Origin: Bradyrhizobium iriomotense
Lineage (GTDB): Bacteria; Pseudomonadota; Alphaproteobacteria; Rhizobiales; Xanthobacteraceae
Assembly (NCBI RefSeq): GCF_018130765.1
Contig: NZ_JAFCJZ010000002.1
Coordinates: forward strand, 310,001-374,000
Length of the DNA stretch: 64,000 nt
Reading direction: 5' to 3'
Shown here: positions 35,547 through 44,241 of the stretch, one piece after another
Layout of the letters: every line of letters begins with the position of its first letter
How positions within the stretch are numbered: the stretch's first letter is position 1
Notes under the pieces: generated by a model
The model's input: only the letters and a program-made list of their open reading frames with translations
What the model was told of the DNA's origin: nothing
Databases searched by the model: none
Translations under genes and position numbers: made by a program

Positions 35547-36098
35547 ATGTCGATGGCGTACGGCGCACCAAATTGGAGAGTGGAGCTTGTTGAAGCCCAT
35601 CTCGACCTTTTCCAGGCACCTCTAGGCAATCCGACTGCGGCTGAAGGTTTTCCTGAGTGCGAAGAAGGTTGGTGGCATATTCTTGACACGGTCTGCATCC
35701 GGATCCGTGCCGCCAAAAAAGCTGGGCACGGCTCATTCCGCTTCGCTCAGATCAAGCAGAAGAGGGGCACTCTCCGCATATATTGGACGGGGCGGTTGTC
35801 CAGCCGGGCTGACGACGGCGTGCGCGTCGCAATCGAGTTGGCAGAGGCGCGTAGTGCCTGCACCTGCGAGGTGTGCGGGAGCGAGGCGCGCCTCGTCCGC
35901 AACGGCGGGCTGCTGATGACTCGCTGCGAGGCACACACCAATGCCACCGCAGTCGTGGTCGCGCCCGGTCTTGAGAATATGCACATCGTGCAGTCGGTCG
36001 TCGAAGGTCGGTTGTCGTGCGAATGCCGCCGCTATGACCGCGGCTCCGACACGTTTGTCGACGTCGATCCAGCTCTCCTCGGCATTAGGAAGGGCTAA
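35547..36098 (+). CDS. Unknown protein with C2-type zinc motif, operon leader
   Basis: A 183-residue protein (ATG 35547; the longer frame upstream runs through the AT-rich promoter-like region). It has an N-terminal WRVELVEAHLDLFQAP, a central FRFAQIKQKRGTLRIYW strand pair, and a CTCEVCGSEARLVRNGGLL segment with a following TRCEAH, probably a zinc-binding knuckle. A second Cys pair (LSCECRRYD) lies near the end. It is separated from the metallophosphoesterase gene by only 2 bp. I do not recognise the family. Confidence 0.7.
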   Translation: MSMAYGAPNWRVELVEAHLDLFQAPLGNPTAAEGFPECEEGWWHILDTVCIRIRAAKKAGHGSFRFAQIKQKRGTLRIYWTGRLSSRADDGVRVAIELAEARSACTCEVCGSEARLVRNGGLLMTRCEAHTNATAVVVAPGLENMHIVQSVVEGRLSCECRRYDRGSDTFVDVDPALLGIRKG

Positions 36099-36100
36099 AA

Positions 36101-36934
36101 ATGCGGCTCTGGCTGATGAGCGACGTCCACCTCGAATTGACCAAGGGCTGGGATCTCCCGCCGCCGGCGCAGCGGCCGGACTTCGATGTGCTGGTCATGG
36201 CAGGCGACCTGGTGCCGCGCATGGAGCGCGGCGTCCGCTGGCTGCTGGAGCGCGTGCCGGATAAGGCTGCAATCTACGTCGCGGGCAATCACGAATTTTA
36301 CGGGACCGATGAGGCCCGGACGGTCGAGAAGGCGATGCAGGCCGCGGCGGGCACGAACGTGCACGTGCTCCAGAACCGCAGCGTCACGCTGGAGGACCGG
36401 GCGGGGAGCGTGACGTTCGCCGGCGCGACGCTGTGGACGGACTTCCATCTGCATGGCGACCAGCGCCGCGCCATGGCGGCGGCCGCGGATCGGATGAACG
36501 ATTTCCGCAAGATCCGCACCGGCGGCTACAGGCGGCGCTTCCGCCCCTCGGACGCGCTGCTGTGCCACCAGCAGTCGCGCGCGTTCCTGGAGGCCGAGAT
36601 GCGCAGGCCGAGGGGCGATGGCCACAGGCTGGTGGCGGTCACCCATCACGCGCCCGTGCGCGCGCGATGCTTTTCCGGCGAGGACGAGACCCTCGAACCG
36701 GCGTTCCGTAGCGATCTGACCTGGCTGATGCGGCCGCAGCCGGCCGAGGAGGGGAAGGGCGCGCTGCGGCCGGCCGATCTCTGGTGCTTCGGCCACACCC
36801 ACGAATCCTACGACGCCCGCGTCGGCGAAAACACGCGCGTCATGGCGAACTGCAAGGGCTACGGCCCCTGGCCGCCCGCGGAGCCGACCTGGGACAACCC
36901 CGATTTCGACCCGCACCTCGTCATCGAAGTCTGA
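36101..36934 (+). CDS. Calcineurin-like metallophosphoesterase
   Basis: A 277-residue metallophosphoesterase with all the usual metal-binding blocks: SDVHLE (7-12), AGDLV (34-38), GNHEFYG (62-68), VTHHAP and GHTHESY (about 231-237). Such enzymes hydrolyse phosphomonoesters, cyclic nucleotides, dinucleotides or nucleic-acid ends using a di-metal centre. The substrate cannot be read from the sequence. It is the second gene of the run 35547-39954, which ends with an AAA+ protease. The context inside a cargo region suggests a nucleotide or nucleic-acid substrate, but this is inference. Confidence 0.92.
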   Translation: MRLWLMSDVHLELTKGWDLPPPAQRPDFDVLVMAGDLVPRMERGVRWLLERVPDKAAIYVAGNHEFYGTDEARTVEKAMQAAAGTNVHVLQNRSVTLEDRAGSVTFAGATLWTDFHLHGDQRRAMAAAADRMNDFRKIRTGGYRRRFRPSDALLCHQQSRAFLEAEMRRPRGDGHRLVAVTHHAPVRARCFSGEDETLEPAFRSDLTWLMRPQPAEEGKGALRPADLWCFGHTHESYDARVGENTRVMANCKGYGPWPPAEPTWDNPDFDPHLVIEV

Positions 36935-36948
36935 ATCCGGAGAGCGAC

Positions 36949-37197
36949 ATGACCGACGTCGACATTCAGAAGCGCGCAGAAGCCGCCCTTTCCGTCAATC
37001 AGGTTTCGAGTGACAGCGCATGTTCGTCCGCAAGCCCCGCAAAGGCCACCCCGATCTCTTCGCTTCCGCCAAGACGCTCGCCCCGATCCCGGCGCGACAT
37101 CCTGCTCTTCGAGCGGCGCTTGTCCAGGCCTCGCTCGACCCGGAGGTCCGGACGATCGGTTTCGTTGCGACCGCACATGTTGCGTCCGTACAGGTAG
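36949..37197 (+). CDS. Doubtful small ORF after metallophosphoesterase
   Basis: An 82-codon frame with a GGAGAG ribosome site 5-7 bp before its ATG. Its first 25 residues (MTDVDIQKRAEAALSVNQV) look protein-like. The rest is Arg/Ser-rich and overlaps the next gene in another frame. Either it is a short coupling peptide or it marks a frameshift that once joined it to the 37020 gene. Low confidence. Confidence 0.25.
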   Translation: MTDVDIQKRAEAALSVNQVSSDSACSSASPAKATPISSLPPRRSPRSRRDILLFERRLSRPRSTRRSGRSVSLRPHMLRPYR

Positions 37198-37610
37198 AGC
37201 TGAACGCCGTCGTCCTGGGTCACGACGCCGGGCGCTTCCATCTGGACGTCGTGCCCGCGCGTCGGCTGCGCAACCTGGAAGAGGATGGATTGGTCCAACT
37301 CGCGCTGCGGGACCTCGGTCTCGAGCCGTTCGAGGTCACCATCGAGCACCTGAAGGCCGAACCCAGGCGGAGCAACGTCGATTTGGTCTGGTCCTACAAC
37401 GGGCGGAGCGTGTCGCTGGATCTCCGGATGCGCATTCTCGGCATCCTGATCGACGACGGGCCTCTATCTCTCGGACACCTGCTGAAGAGCATCCGCTCGG
37501 ACCGCGATCCGACGGCGGCGGTGATGTCGCTCGCCTGTTCGAATCTAATCGAAATCGACTTGAAGTCGCAGCCGATCGGCCCAGCGACAATGGTGAAGTC
37601 ACGCACATGA
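37020..37610 (+). CDS. Unknown protein coupled to FtsH-like protease
   Basis: A 196-residue protein without a recognised family. The N-terminal half is alpha/beta (VRTIGFVATAHVASVQVELN, then GRFHLDVVPARRLRNLEEDG). The last 70 residues (SLDLRMRILGILIDDGPLSL then GHLLKSIR) look like a winged helix, so it may be a DNA-binding or adaptor protein. The region around RRLRNLEEDGLVQLALRDLG is faintly like TnsA-type endonucleases, but no catalytic triad is evident. The stop overlaps the ATG of the AAA+ protease gene (ATGA), indicating coupled translation. Confidence 0.65.
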   Translation: MFVRKPRKGHPDLFASAKTLAPIPARHPALRAALVQASLDPEVRTIGFVATAHVASVQVELNAVVLGHDAGRFHLDVVPARRLRNLEEDGLVQLALRDLGLEPFEVTIEHLKAEPRRSNVDLVWSYNGRSVSLDLRMRILGILIDDGPLSLGHLLKSIRSDRDPTAAVMSLACSNLIEIDLKSQPIGPATMVKSRT

Positions 37611-39700
37611 AGAAGACGAACAGCAGCAAGACCCCCAAGATCTCCTACACCATGCTCGAGAAGCGCTTGGTCGACAAATACGGCAAGGTGGCCGCGGCGC
37701 GTCGGGTGTCCGCGTTCAAGCGGATCCCGTGGAGCCCGGTGCTCGGACAGCCTGCCTTCGAGCTCGATCCGGACGAGGACGATGCGCCGCCGCGCCGCCG
37801 CCAAGCGCGCCCCGCCGCGGTCTCGGCGATCGTCGGCGCCGCCTTCGACGCGGCCGTCCCGAAGGAGATTCGCCGCAAGCTCGAGCACGGCCAGGCGCTG
37901 GCGGCAATCGTGTTGGTCCCGTCCCCGGAGTGGGTGGGGCCCGTGACGCACTACTTCACCAGCATCTTCGGCAATCGCTGGGTGGTGCAGCAGCGTGACG
38001 GCTCCAACCGGCGTCATGACGCCTCCTACGGATCGGCCGACGTCTCGCACGACCTGTCCCGCGGGAGATGCGTGGTCGGCATCGCAGCCGACGAAGACCT
38101 GCTGCCGAGCAGCCTCGTCGGCGCCGCCGACATCAAGATCCGGCTCTCGGCTCCCGACGCGCCGGTGATGGCCACGGCGATCAAGCGCTTCGCCAGGAAG
38201 GCGCCTCCGATCCTCCCCGAGGACATCGCCGGCCTGGACCTGCATCAGTTGGTCGCGGCCTTCCGGCCTGGCACCGGCGCGGCCAAGATCGTGCAGCGCC
38301 TTTCGGCGACGTCGGCGGCCTTGCGTGGCGAGGTCCAGAACGAACGCGTGCCCGACCTGGAGACGGCCGTCGAATATGGCGAAGCGCGGATCTGGGCGCT
38401 GAACTTGGCGCGCGACGTCGCCGACTATCGCCGGGGTGCGTGTGATTGGGCATCACTACCTAAAGGTGTATGCCTGGCGAGCGAGCCGGGCTGCGGGAAA
38501 TCCGTGCTGGCGCGCTCGATCGCACGCTTCTGCGGCGATGCGCCGATCGTGATTTCTTCGGTGGCGGATTGGTTCACAAAGGAGCGCTCGTATATGGACG
38601 ACGTGATCCGGGCGATGCGGTCTACGCTTGATCGCTCGGCGGCTCTCGCACGCGCCCATGGAATCTGTTTTCTGTTCCTGGATGAGGTCGATGCGATCCC
38701 TGACAGGGCCACCCTCGATAGTCGCAACAAAGACTATTGGCTACCTATAGTTGCAGACCTGTTGACCAGGCTGGACGATGGGACGTCCTCGGTAAGGCGG
38801 GGCGTGATCCTGATCGCTGCGACCAACAATCCCTCGGCCGTGGACCCCGCCCTGCTGCGGCCCGGCCGCTTCGAACGACTGATCACGATCGATCGCGCCG
38901 ACGCCGCGGGCACGCTGAACATGCTCAAATTCCATGTTGCCGGCGCCGTGCCGGACGGCGATCTCGAGGACATCGCGATAGCAATGGAGCGCTCGACCGG
39001 TGCGGAGGTCATGGCGTTCGTGCGCGAAGCTCGACGGATCGCGCGTCATGCGGGGCGGGACTTGTCGGCAGCCGATCTGCGCGCGGCCCTTATGGGCGCC
39101 GATCGGCCAGCGCCCGAGGTGGATTGGCGGATCTGCGCCCACGAAGCCGGGCACGCCGTTCTGTCCCTCGCGCTCGACTGCGGTAGGCTGCGCCACTGCG
39201 TGGTCGGTGCGAAGACGGGCGCCGAAAATCGCACGCTCGTCGAGTACCCTTCTTCTCCGGACCTGGTCACGCGGCAGACGGTGGAGGACCGCGTGACCAT
39301 GCTGCTCGGAGGTCGCGCTGCCGAGCGAATCCTGTTCGGATGCAATTCGGCGGGCGGTGCCGGGGACGAATCCGCCGACACTGGTTTGGCCTTCTCGAAC
39401 ATTGCCTCGCTGCATTTGAGCTGGGGCTTGGGGGAGATCGTCTCGTTCCATGGCTCGCGACGGGAGGTGCTGGAGGCGGCGCGCTGCGATCGGTCGCTGC
39501 GTGACATCGTGGAGGCCGATCTGCAACGGCTGCAGAAGCGCGCCGAAGATCTGGTGAGGCGGCATCGCGCCGCGCTCCTCGCCGTCGCCGAGGCGCTACG
39601 CGAACGGCGCTATCTCGGTGGGGATGAAGTCCGCGCCCTCTTCGAGGCGCGTCGCCCCAAGGCCCCCCGAAAGAAGGAGGGCCGCGCATGCTCGTCGTGA
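37607..39700 (+). CDS. Soluble FtsH-like AAA+ zinc metalloprotease
   Basis: A 697-residue protein joining an AAA+ ATPase to an M41-type peptidase. Walker A is SEPGCGKSVLAR (about 292-303), Walker B CFLFLDEVDAIP (about 355), and the second region of homology ATNNPSAVDPALLRPGRFER supplies arginine fingers. The peptidase has HEAGH (about 511-515) and a downstream GGAGDESADTGLA whose Asp matches the third zinc ligand of FtsH. The N-terminal 290 residues replace the two FtsH membrane helices with a soluble, unrecognised domain, so the protease is probably cytoplasmic with different substrates. It is coupled to the 37020 gene by an ATGA overlap and overlaps the next gene by 13 bp. Confidence 0.88.
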   Translation: MKKTNSSKTPKISYTMLEKRLVDKYGKVAAARRVSAFKRIPWSPVLGQPAFELDPDEDDAPPRRRQARPAAVSAIVGAAFDAAVPKEIRRKLEHGQALAAIVLVPSPEWVGPVTHYFTSIFGNRWVVQQRDGSNRRHDASYGSADVSHDLSRGRCVVGIAADEDLLPSSLVGAADIKIRLSAPDAPVMATAIKRFARKAPPILPEDIAGLDLHQLVAAFRPGTGAAKIVQRLSATSAALRGEVQNERVPDLETAVEYGEARIWALNLARDVADYRRGACDWASLPKGVCLASEPGCGKSVLARSIARFCGDAPIVISSVADWFTKERSYMDDVIRAMRSTLDRSAALARAHGICFLFLDEVDAIPDRATLDSRNKDYWLPIVADLLTRLDDGTSSVRRGVILIAATNNPSAVDPALLRPGRFERLITIDRADAAGTLNMLKFHVAGAVPDGDLEDIAIAMERSTGAEVMAFVREARRIARHAGRDLSAADLRAALMGADRPAPEVDWRICAHEAGHAVLSLALDCGRLRHCVVGAKTGAENRTLVEYPSSPDLVTRQTVEDRVTMLLGGRAAERILFGCNSAGGAGDESADTGLAFSNIASLHLSWGLGEIVSFHGSRREVLEAARCDRSLRDIVEADLQRLQKRAEDLVRRHRAALLAVAEALRERRYLGGDEVRALFEARRPKAPRKKEGRACSS

Positions 39701-39954
39701 CCGTCGATCTGGCGCCCGGCGGGGACGAGAGCCGCCGCAGAACCATCGCGACCATGTACGTCTCGAACAGGAGCAACCTGGCCGACTTGTCGGACTATCT
39801 GGTCACGGCGATGGAGGCGGCGAATCCGTTGACGGGGAATCCCGCCGGCATCGTCGAGGTCAAGGTACTGTCGCATGAACGCAAGCAGCGCGTATGGGCG
39901 TTGCTGCAGCGGGCTTCGGAGGAACTCATGAAAGCCGATTGGGTCGAATTGTAG
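39688..39954 (+). CDS. Small protein overlapping the protease gene
   Basis: An 88-residue protein whose ATG (39688) lies 13 bp inside the protease gene. It has a compact alpha/beta pattern (MLVVTVDLAPGGDESRRRTI, then NLADLSDYLVTAMEAANPLT and ERKQRVWALLQRASEELMKA). I do not recognise it. The overlap and position make it the last gene of the 35547-39954 operon. It could be an adaptor or inhibitor for the protease, but this is only inference. Confidence 0.65.
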   Translation: MLVVTVDLAPGGDESRRRTIATMYVSNRSNLADLSDYLVTAMEAANPLTGNPAGIVEVKVLSHERKQRVWALLQRASEELMKADWVEL

Positions 39955-40797
39955 ATATCGGGTGAACGGTTTATCGAGGGCATTCGAGTAGAACGGCGCC
40001 CCCATGTGTAAACCGACCACCATCCTTTTCGCACGCCCGAGGGCGATGCGCTTCGTACGCCAGGCGTAGCACCGGCCGACGATCCTTAAAGGATGCCGCC
40101 GGCGCAGTCCGGCGGCCGAGGTCGATCTCCTCGACGCGATTCCGAGCACCAACGTCACCGGGCAGCTTCGCCCGTTCGAGGGGCCGACCATGATACCTCC
40201 CCTAAAAGTCTCCGGAGCGCCGTCTCCGTAGTCCCGTCCGATCCTCCCGCGTGATGCGGCAGGATCCGGGTTCACCGCATTCCCTCAACTCAACGAAGGT
40301 CTCGCCACGCAAGTGAAGCGAGGCGATCGAACTATCGGGAAGTACCCGGTAGTGCGGGTCGCGCGCTTGCCCTTTGCGAACGGGAGATCTTCGCGGGCGA
40401 CCAGCGCTTTCGATCGCGCCGGCGTCGCCCGGGGAGGCGCGCCAAAAATGATCCCAGACTTCTGACAGCGGAGCCGCGCCTGGCGCGCGGTGACCGGAAG
40501 ACCGCGCGCCATCGCTGCGAAGCGAGGCGCTCTTGCGCGCCGCTGCATCGGGTTGCCTTGCCCGACGCAGCTCGCGGGAGAGCGTCGATACTGCACCGGC
40601 CCTACCCGACGCAGGCTGCGGGGCCGCGCCCGAACGCGCGCTTCTTCATAGGCCGACGTGAATCCCAAGGCGAACCCGCAAACCGTCGTTTGCGGGAACG
40701 GCGGAGCTTTGTCCGCGGCATGGTGAAGGATTTCGGCTCCGGTCGATCTTCGCCGAAGGCCGCGCGTCCTCCGCCTCCGTAGGAAAGGACGTGCATC
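39955..40797 (+). other. Hairpin-rich gene-free region before tns operon
   Basis: 843 bp with no convincing gene on either strand. It contains many strong hairpins: GCCGCCGG/CCGGCGGC (40095-40116), a long one with arms CCGATCCT...CCGC and GCGG...AGGATCCGG (40238-40269), CCGCGC/GCGCGG (about 40474-40490), and CCCGCAAAC/GTTTGCGGG (about 40676-40697). The unit CCCGACGCAG occurs twice (40561 and 40606), each starting a small hairpin. No TnsB-like site was found. It may be a structured leader or RNA that controls transposition, or a cluster of repeats. Confidence 0.5.
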
Positions 40798-41097
40798 ATG
40801 CTCACCGCTACCAAGCCGCTTTCGCTCATCGCTCCCCGACCCTCGCGCGTCGCATGGGACATCGTGGTTGCCGTCGATCGGGAAAGCCGCCTGGTCGCGC
40901 ACTACCGCGTGACCTGCCGCGACCGCGAGACGGGCGTGCTCATCGCCGAGTCCGTGTCCTCGCCGGCGCCGAACGGCGGCCCGCCCCGCATCACCATCGG
41001 AGACGTCGTCGAGCTGCTCGGCGAGTGCCGAACGTCGTCGGTCGTCATCGAGATCGACGCCTGTCGGATGGCCGACCCATGCCCGGATTTTGCTTAA
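40798..41097 (+). CDS. Small unknown protein, first gene of tns operon
   Basis: A 99-residue protein with a GGAAAGGA ribosome site. Its beta-rich central part (WDIVVAVDRESRLVAHYRVT) and SSVVIEIDACRM tail are not recognised. The stop is 13 bp before tnsA, and the tnsA ribosome site overlaps its end, so it is co-transcribed with the transposition genes. It may be a regulator or accessory factor of the transposase. Confidence 0.65.
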   Translation: MLTATKPLSLIAPRPSRVAWDIVVAVDRESRLVAHYRVTCRDRETGVLIAESVSSPAPNGGPPRITIGDVVELLGECRTSSVVIEIDACRMADPCPDFA

Positions 41098-41110
41098 GGA
41101 GGTTTCAACC

Positions 41111-41860
41111 ATGAGTAATGGACAGAATCTTCATACTCGCGCGGCCATGATCGCGACGTCTAAGGCGACGATCGTAGAAGCGCCGGACTGGCATCCGATC
41201 CGGACGTTCGTGGAGAAAGCCCAGAACAAGCCGGTCGGACGTCTGGTCTCGCGGAAATCGAAGCGCGCCATGCCGTGGGAAGGGTTTGGCGAGCGTCACC
41301 TGATGATGATTTCCGAAGCAGACAGCGCCGTCGAGCGCTTCCTCGCGCAGCCGCACCGACTCGAGATCCGGGTCGGGACGGGGCGTCGTCGGTTGGACTA
41401 CTTCCCCGACCTGATGCGGCGCATGGCCGACGGGACCATCGAGATCGTCGAGGTCAAGAAGTCGAAGGACGAGATCGATGTCGATCCCGACTACGCTTTC
41501 AAGATCGCGATGGCCGAGAAGGTCTACGAAGCCATCGGATGGACGTTTCGGATCGTCGTCGCCGACGACGAGATCGACATCGATCCGCTTCTGCCGAACG
41601 CGTTGAGGATCTTCGCCGACAAGTTCGCCTTCATCGGCACGCGCGAGCGTCTCGCCATGGAGGAGACCTTCGAGACGAAGGGCGAGCTCGCGTACGCCGA
41701 AGCGGTCGAGACCATCGCCGGCGCCGGCGGCTACCAGGCCGACCGCGCCCGGAAGGTGCTGCACGCGTTCTTCTGCACGCGTTCGGCGGGCATCGACATC
41801 ACCAAGAAGATCACGCGCGACAGCGCAGTGACGAAGCCCGAAAGGCGAGGGCGGCGCTGA
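41111..41860 (+). CDS. tnsA: TnsA, heteromeric transposase endonuclease subunit
   Basis: A 249-residue TnsA. In Tn7, TnsA cuts the 5' ends of the element while TnsB cuts the 3' ends, giving cut-and-paste movement. The PD-(D/E)XK-type site is visible as RRLDYFPDLMRR (Asp about 100), then IEIVEVKKSKDE (Glu about 114, Lys 116). The C-terminal part (residues about 150-220) fits the winged-helix half. The ATG at 41111 has an ideal AAGGAGG 8 bp upstream. An intact TnsA implies excision rather than replicative cointegrate formation. The gene is followed by tnsB after 23 bp. Confidence 0.92.
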   Translation: MSNGQNLHTRAAMIATSKATIVEAPDWHPIRTFVEKAQNKPVGRLVSRKSKRAMPWEGFGERHLMMISEADSAVERFLAQPHRLEIRVGTGRRRLDYFPDLMRRMADGTIEIVEVKKSKDEIDVDPDYAFKIAMAEKVYEAIGWTFRIVVADDEIDIDPLLPNALRIFADKFAFIGTRERLAMEETFETKGELAYAEAVETIAGAGGYQADRARKVLHAFFCTRSAGIDITKKITRDSAVTKPERRGRR

Positions 41861-41883
41861 GCGCCGCCCGGACAGGAGGTTTC

Positions 41884-44241
41884 ATGACTACGCTCAATCT
41901 CAAGCCTGGCGACATCTACGATTTTCCGGACGGCCGCTTCCGCTTCCTCGAGGAATGGGAGGATGACGGTACGCTGTGGTTCCTCAAGAGCACCGGTGCC
42001 CGCCTGCCTATGACTGAAGTCGAGCTCGTCGACATGTTAGGCGCCGGCGAGGCCAGGAAGGTCGACATCTTCAAGCGGTCCGACGGCCGCCCCAAGTCGA
42101 CCAACGATCTGGGCGATTTCGGACCCGGCGAGGAGTTCTCGCCGGAAGCCATCCGCGCGCGCACGCTGCAGTTCTTCGTGCGGCAGTGGGACGACGCCAA
42201 GGGGCCCACGCTCGGCCGCAAAGGTCTCGGGGATTTCATTGTCAGCTTCAAGAATGACGAACGTCTGAAGCTACTGAATCATCCGGTGAATCCGACCGCG
42301 CTCTACAACGCGATCGTCAACTGTGGCGAACCCGGCAATCGTCCGCTGCGCGTGTTTCGCTCGCTGCGGGGAAAGACCGAGCGGAAGCACTTCGGCAAGA
42401 TCGTCGAGGACGGGCTCGACAAGGCCGTCGACTTCTACTGGAGCCTGCGACCCCGCACCTACACCGACGCGTATGCCTTCTTCCGCGACATGATGACGAC
42501 GGCGGGCGTTCCGCCCGAGGAGTTTCCGCGGCGCATGGAGACGCTGCGCCGGCGGATCAATCGCACGATCAATCAGGAGAATTGGGCCCGCAAGTATTCC
42601 CGCCGCGAGGCCACGCTCAAGTTCGAGGGCGTCAAGGACAGCCTCTGGGCGCAGGAACCGCTCGAGCTGGTCATCATGGATCACACCGTGATCGACACCT
42701 TCGTCGTGTTCGACAACGAGTTCTTCCTGCCCCTCGGCCGGCCGACGCTGACGGTCGCGATCGACGTCGCGACCAGAATGATCCTCGGGTATCTGATCTC
42801 CTTCGAACCGGCCAGCCTCCACTCGGTTTTGACGACGCTCAAGCGGGTCAACCGCAACAAGAACTATATGGCGAAGCTGTTCTCGGACATCAACGGGATC
42901 TGGGACGGCTGGGGATTGCCGAAGACCCTGCTCGTCGACTCGGGCTGGGAATTCAAGAGCCCGAGTCTGCAGGATTCGCTGCGCGATCTCGGTACCGAGA
43001 TCATCTGGTCTCCCGTCCGGACGCCGCAATATAAAGCGGTCGGAGAGCGGTTTTTCAAGAACCTCAACGACCGTCTCTTCCACAAGCTGCCGGGCGGCGT
43101 GCCGGCAGGGCCGACGGAAATGCGGCTGATCGACGTCAAGCCGCGCGAAGACGCCGTGATCAGCCTCGGTGCCCTCGACGAGATCATGCACGAAGCCATC
43201 GTCGGCTATCACGACGAGTTCCACACCGGGATCGACGACTTCCCGGCCGAGGTCTGGAAGCGGAGGCTGAAGAGCCGCGACGTCATCTCCGACATCAACG
43301 CGCTCGACCATCTGCTCGGCCGGATGGCGCGCGTGCGACTGAAGCGCAGCGGCATCCGCTTCAACCACATGGATTTCCACGATCAGCAGAAGACGTCCAA
43401 GCTCCTCGACGACATGTCGAAGAACGCCAAACGGCGCGATCAGTCGAAATCGCCGGTCGGCAGCGCCCGCTGCTGGGTGACCATCAAGTGGGATCCCATC
43501 GACGCGAACTGCATCCAGGTCTGGAACGACGGCGTCAAGCCGCCGCGTTTCGTCACGCTGCCGAACCGCGACCGCCAGTTCGTCATGATGCCGCCGGGCG
43601 CACACCGTCAGCGCGACGCCAAGAGCGAGTTTACGCGGCCGATCTCGTTCTGGCAGGCCGAGAAGGTCCGCATCTTCGCGAAGGAGAACGGCATGCCGTT
43701 CGAGACCGACGAGCAGAAGTGGAGGGCGCGCAACAAGCTGCGTCAGAAATGGGAGCGGATCGCGGGTATTCTGCCGATGCGCGACACGCGGGAAGCGATC
43801 CGCGGTCTTGCCCAGTCGCAGGGGATGTTCGATCGGCCGGCCGGCCCGATCGGCCCGGCCGCCGAGGACGCGCAGATCTCGGCGTCCGACGTGCTTTTCG
43901 CGACGGCGGAGCCGACGGTCAGCGGTTACGGCGAGGCAACACTCGTCCCGCAGCAGGTGGCCGCGTTCGAACGCGAGGAGGACGAGCGCCGCGCCAAGGG
44001 CAAGTCGCCGAGCGAAAAGCAGAATCGCAAGCGGGCCCGCACCATGCGGGACAAGAAGGAGGCCGAAGCGGAGGCCCGGGCCGCCGCCGCCACCGAGCAG
44101 GCCAAGGAACGCGCGCGGGAGGCGGTTTCGCAGGCGAGTGTTGGAAAGACCAAGGACAAGTCCGCAGCGAAGAAGACTGCGGATCCCGCCAAGCGCGATC
44201 CGGACCTCGATATCGACAAGTTTTTGGACGGTGGCGAATGA
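41884..44241 (+). CDS. tnsB: TnsB, DDE transposase
   Basis: A 785-residue transposase of the TnsB/Mu/IS481-integrase superfamily. It binds repeated sites at the element ends and catalyses 3' strand cleavage and joining. The catalytic residues are in VIMDHTVID (Asp about 266), LLVDSGWEFKS (Asp about 351) and GERFFKNLN (Glu about 387). An N-terminal DNA-binding region precedes the core, and the last 150 residues are a basic, Lys/Ala/Glu-rich helical tail, likely the TnsC-contacting part. The ATG at 41884 has AGGAGG 4 bp upstream. The longer open frame that starts inside tnsA is a shadow. The tnsB stop overlaps the tnsC start. Confidence 0.94.
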   Translation: MTTLNLKPGDIYDFPDGRFRFLEEWEDDGTLWFLKSTGARLPMTEVELVDMLGAGEARKVDIFKRSDGRPKSTNDLGDFGPGEEFSPEAIRARTLQFFVRQWDDAKGPTLGRKGLGDFIVSFKNDERLKLLNHPVNPTALYNAIVNCGEPGNRPLRVFRSLRGKTERKHFGKIVEDGLDKAVDFYWSLRPRTYTDAYAFFRDMMTTAGVPPEEFPRRMETLRRRINRTINQENWARKYSRREATLKFEGVKDSLWAQEPLELVIMDHTVIDTFVVFDNEFFLPLGRPTLTVAIDVATRMILGYLISFEPASLHSVLTTLKRVNRNKNYMAKLFSDINGIWDGWGLPKTLLVDSGWEFKSPSLQDSLRDLGTEIIWSPVRTPQYKAVGERFFKNLNDRLFHKLPGGVPAGPTEMRLIDVKPREDAVISLGALDEIMHEAIVGYHDEFHTGIDDFPAEVWKRRLKSRDVISDINALDHLLGRMARVRLKRSGIRFNHMDFHDQQKTSKLLDDMSKNAKRRDQSKSPVGSARCWVTIKWDPIDANCIQVWNDGVKPPRFVTLPNRDRQFVMMPPGAHRQRDAKSEFTRPISFWQAEKVRIFAKENGMPFETDEQKWRARNKLRQKWERIAGILPMRDTREAIRGLAQSQGMFDRPAGPIGPAAEDAQISASDVLFATAEPTVSGYGEATLVPQQVAAFEREEDERRAKGKSPSEKQNRKRARTMRDKKEAEAEARAAAATEQAKERAREAVSQASVGKTKDKSAAKKTADPAKRDPDLDIDKFLDGGE

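Noticed and set aside
39955..40797. Alternative transposon end close upstream of tnsA
   Set aside because: In Tn7 an end lies just before tnsA, so I looked for TnsB-like cores (TAAGA, GTCGA, CACAAT) here and found none. The matching pair is at 8530 and 59366.
39955..40797. CRISPR array or guide RNA locus in the hairpin-rich region
   Set aside because: Repeats are not regularly spaced, units are too short, and no cas gene (Cascade or Cas12k) exists in the window.
40285..41112. 275-codon minus-strand frame over the region before tnsA
   Set aside because: Arg/Ala-rich composition, overlap with the well-supported 40798-41097 gene, and no ribosome site. Typical GC-rich shadow.
41275..44241. Reading TnsB as 988 residues from inside tnsA
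   Set aside because: The first 203 codons are an Arg-rich shadow of tnsA. The ATG at 41884 has an ideal ribosome site.
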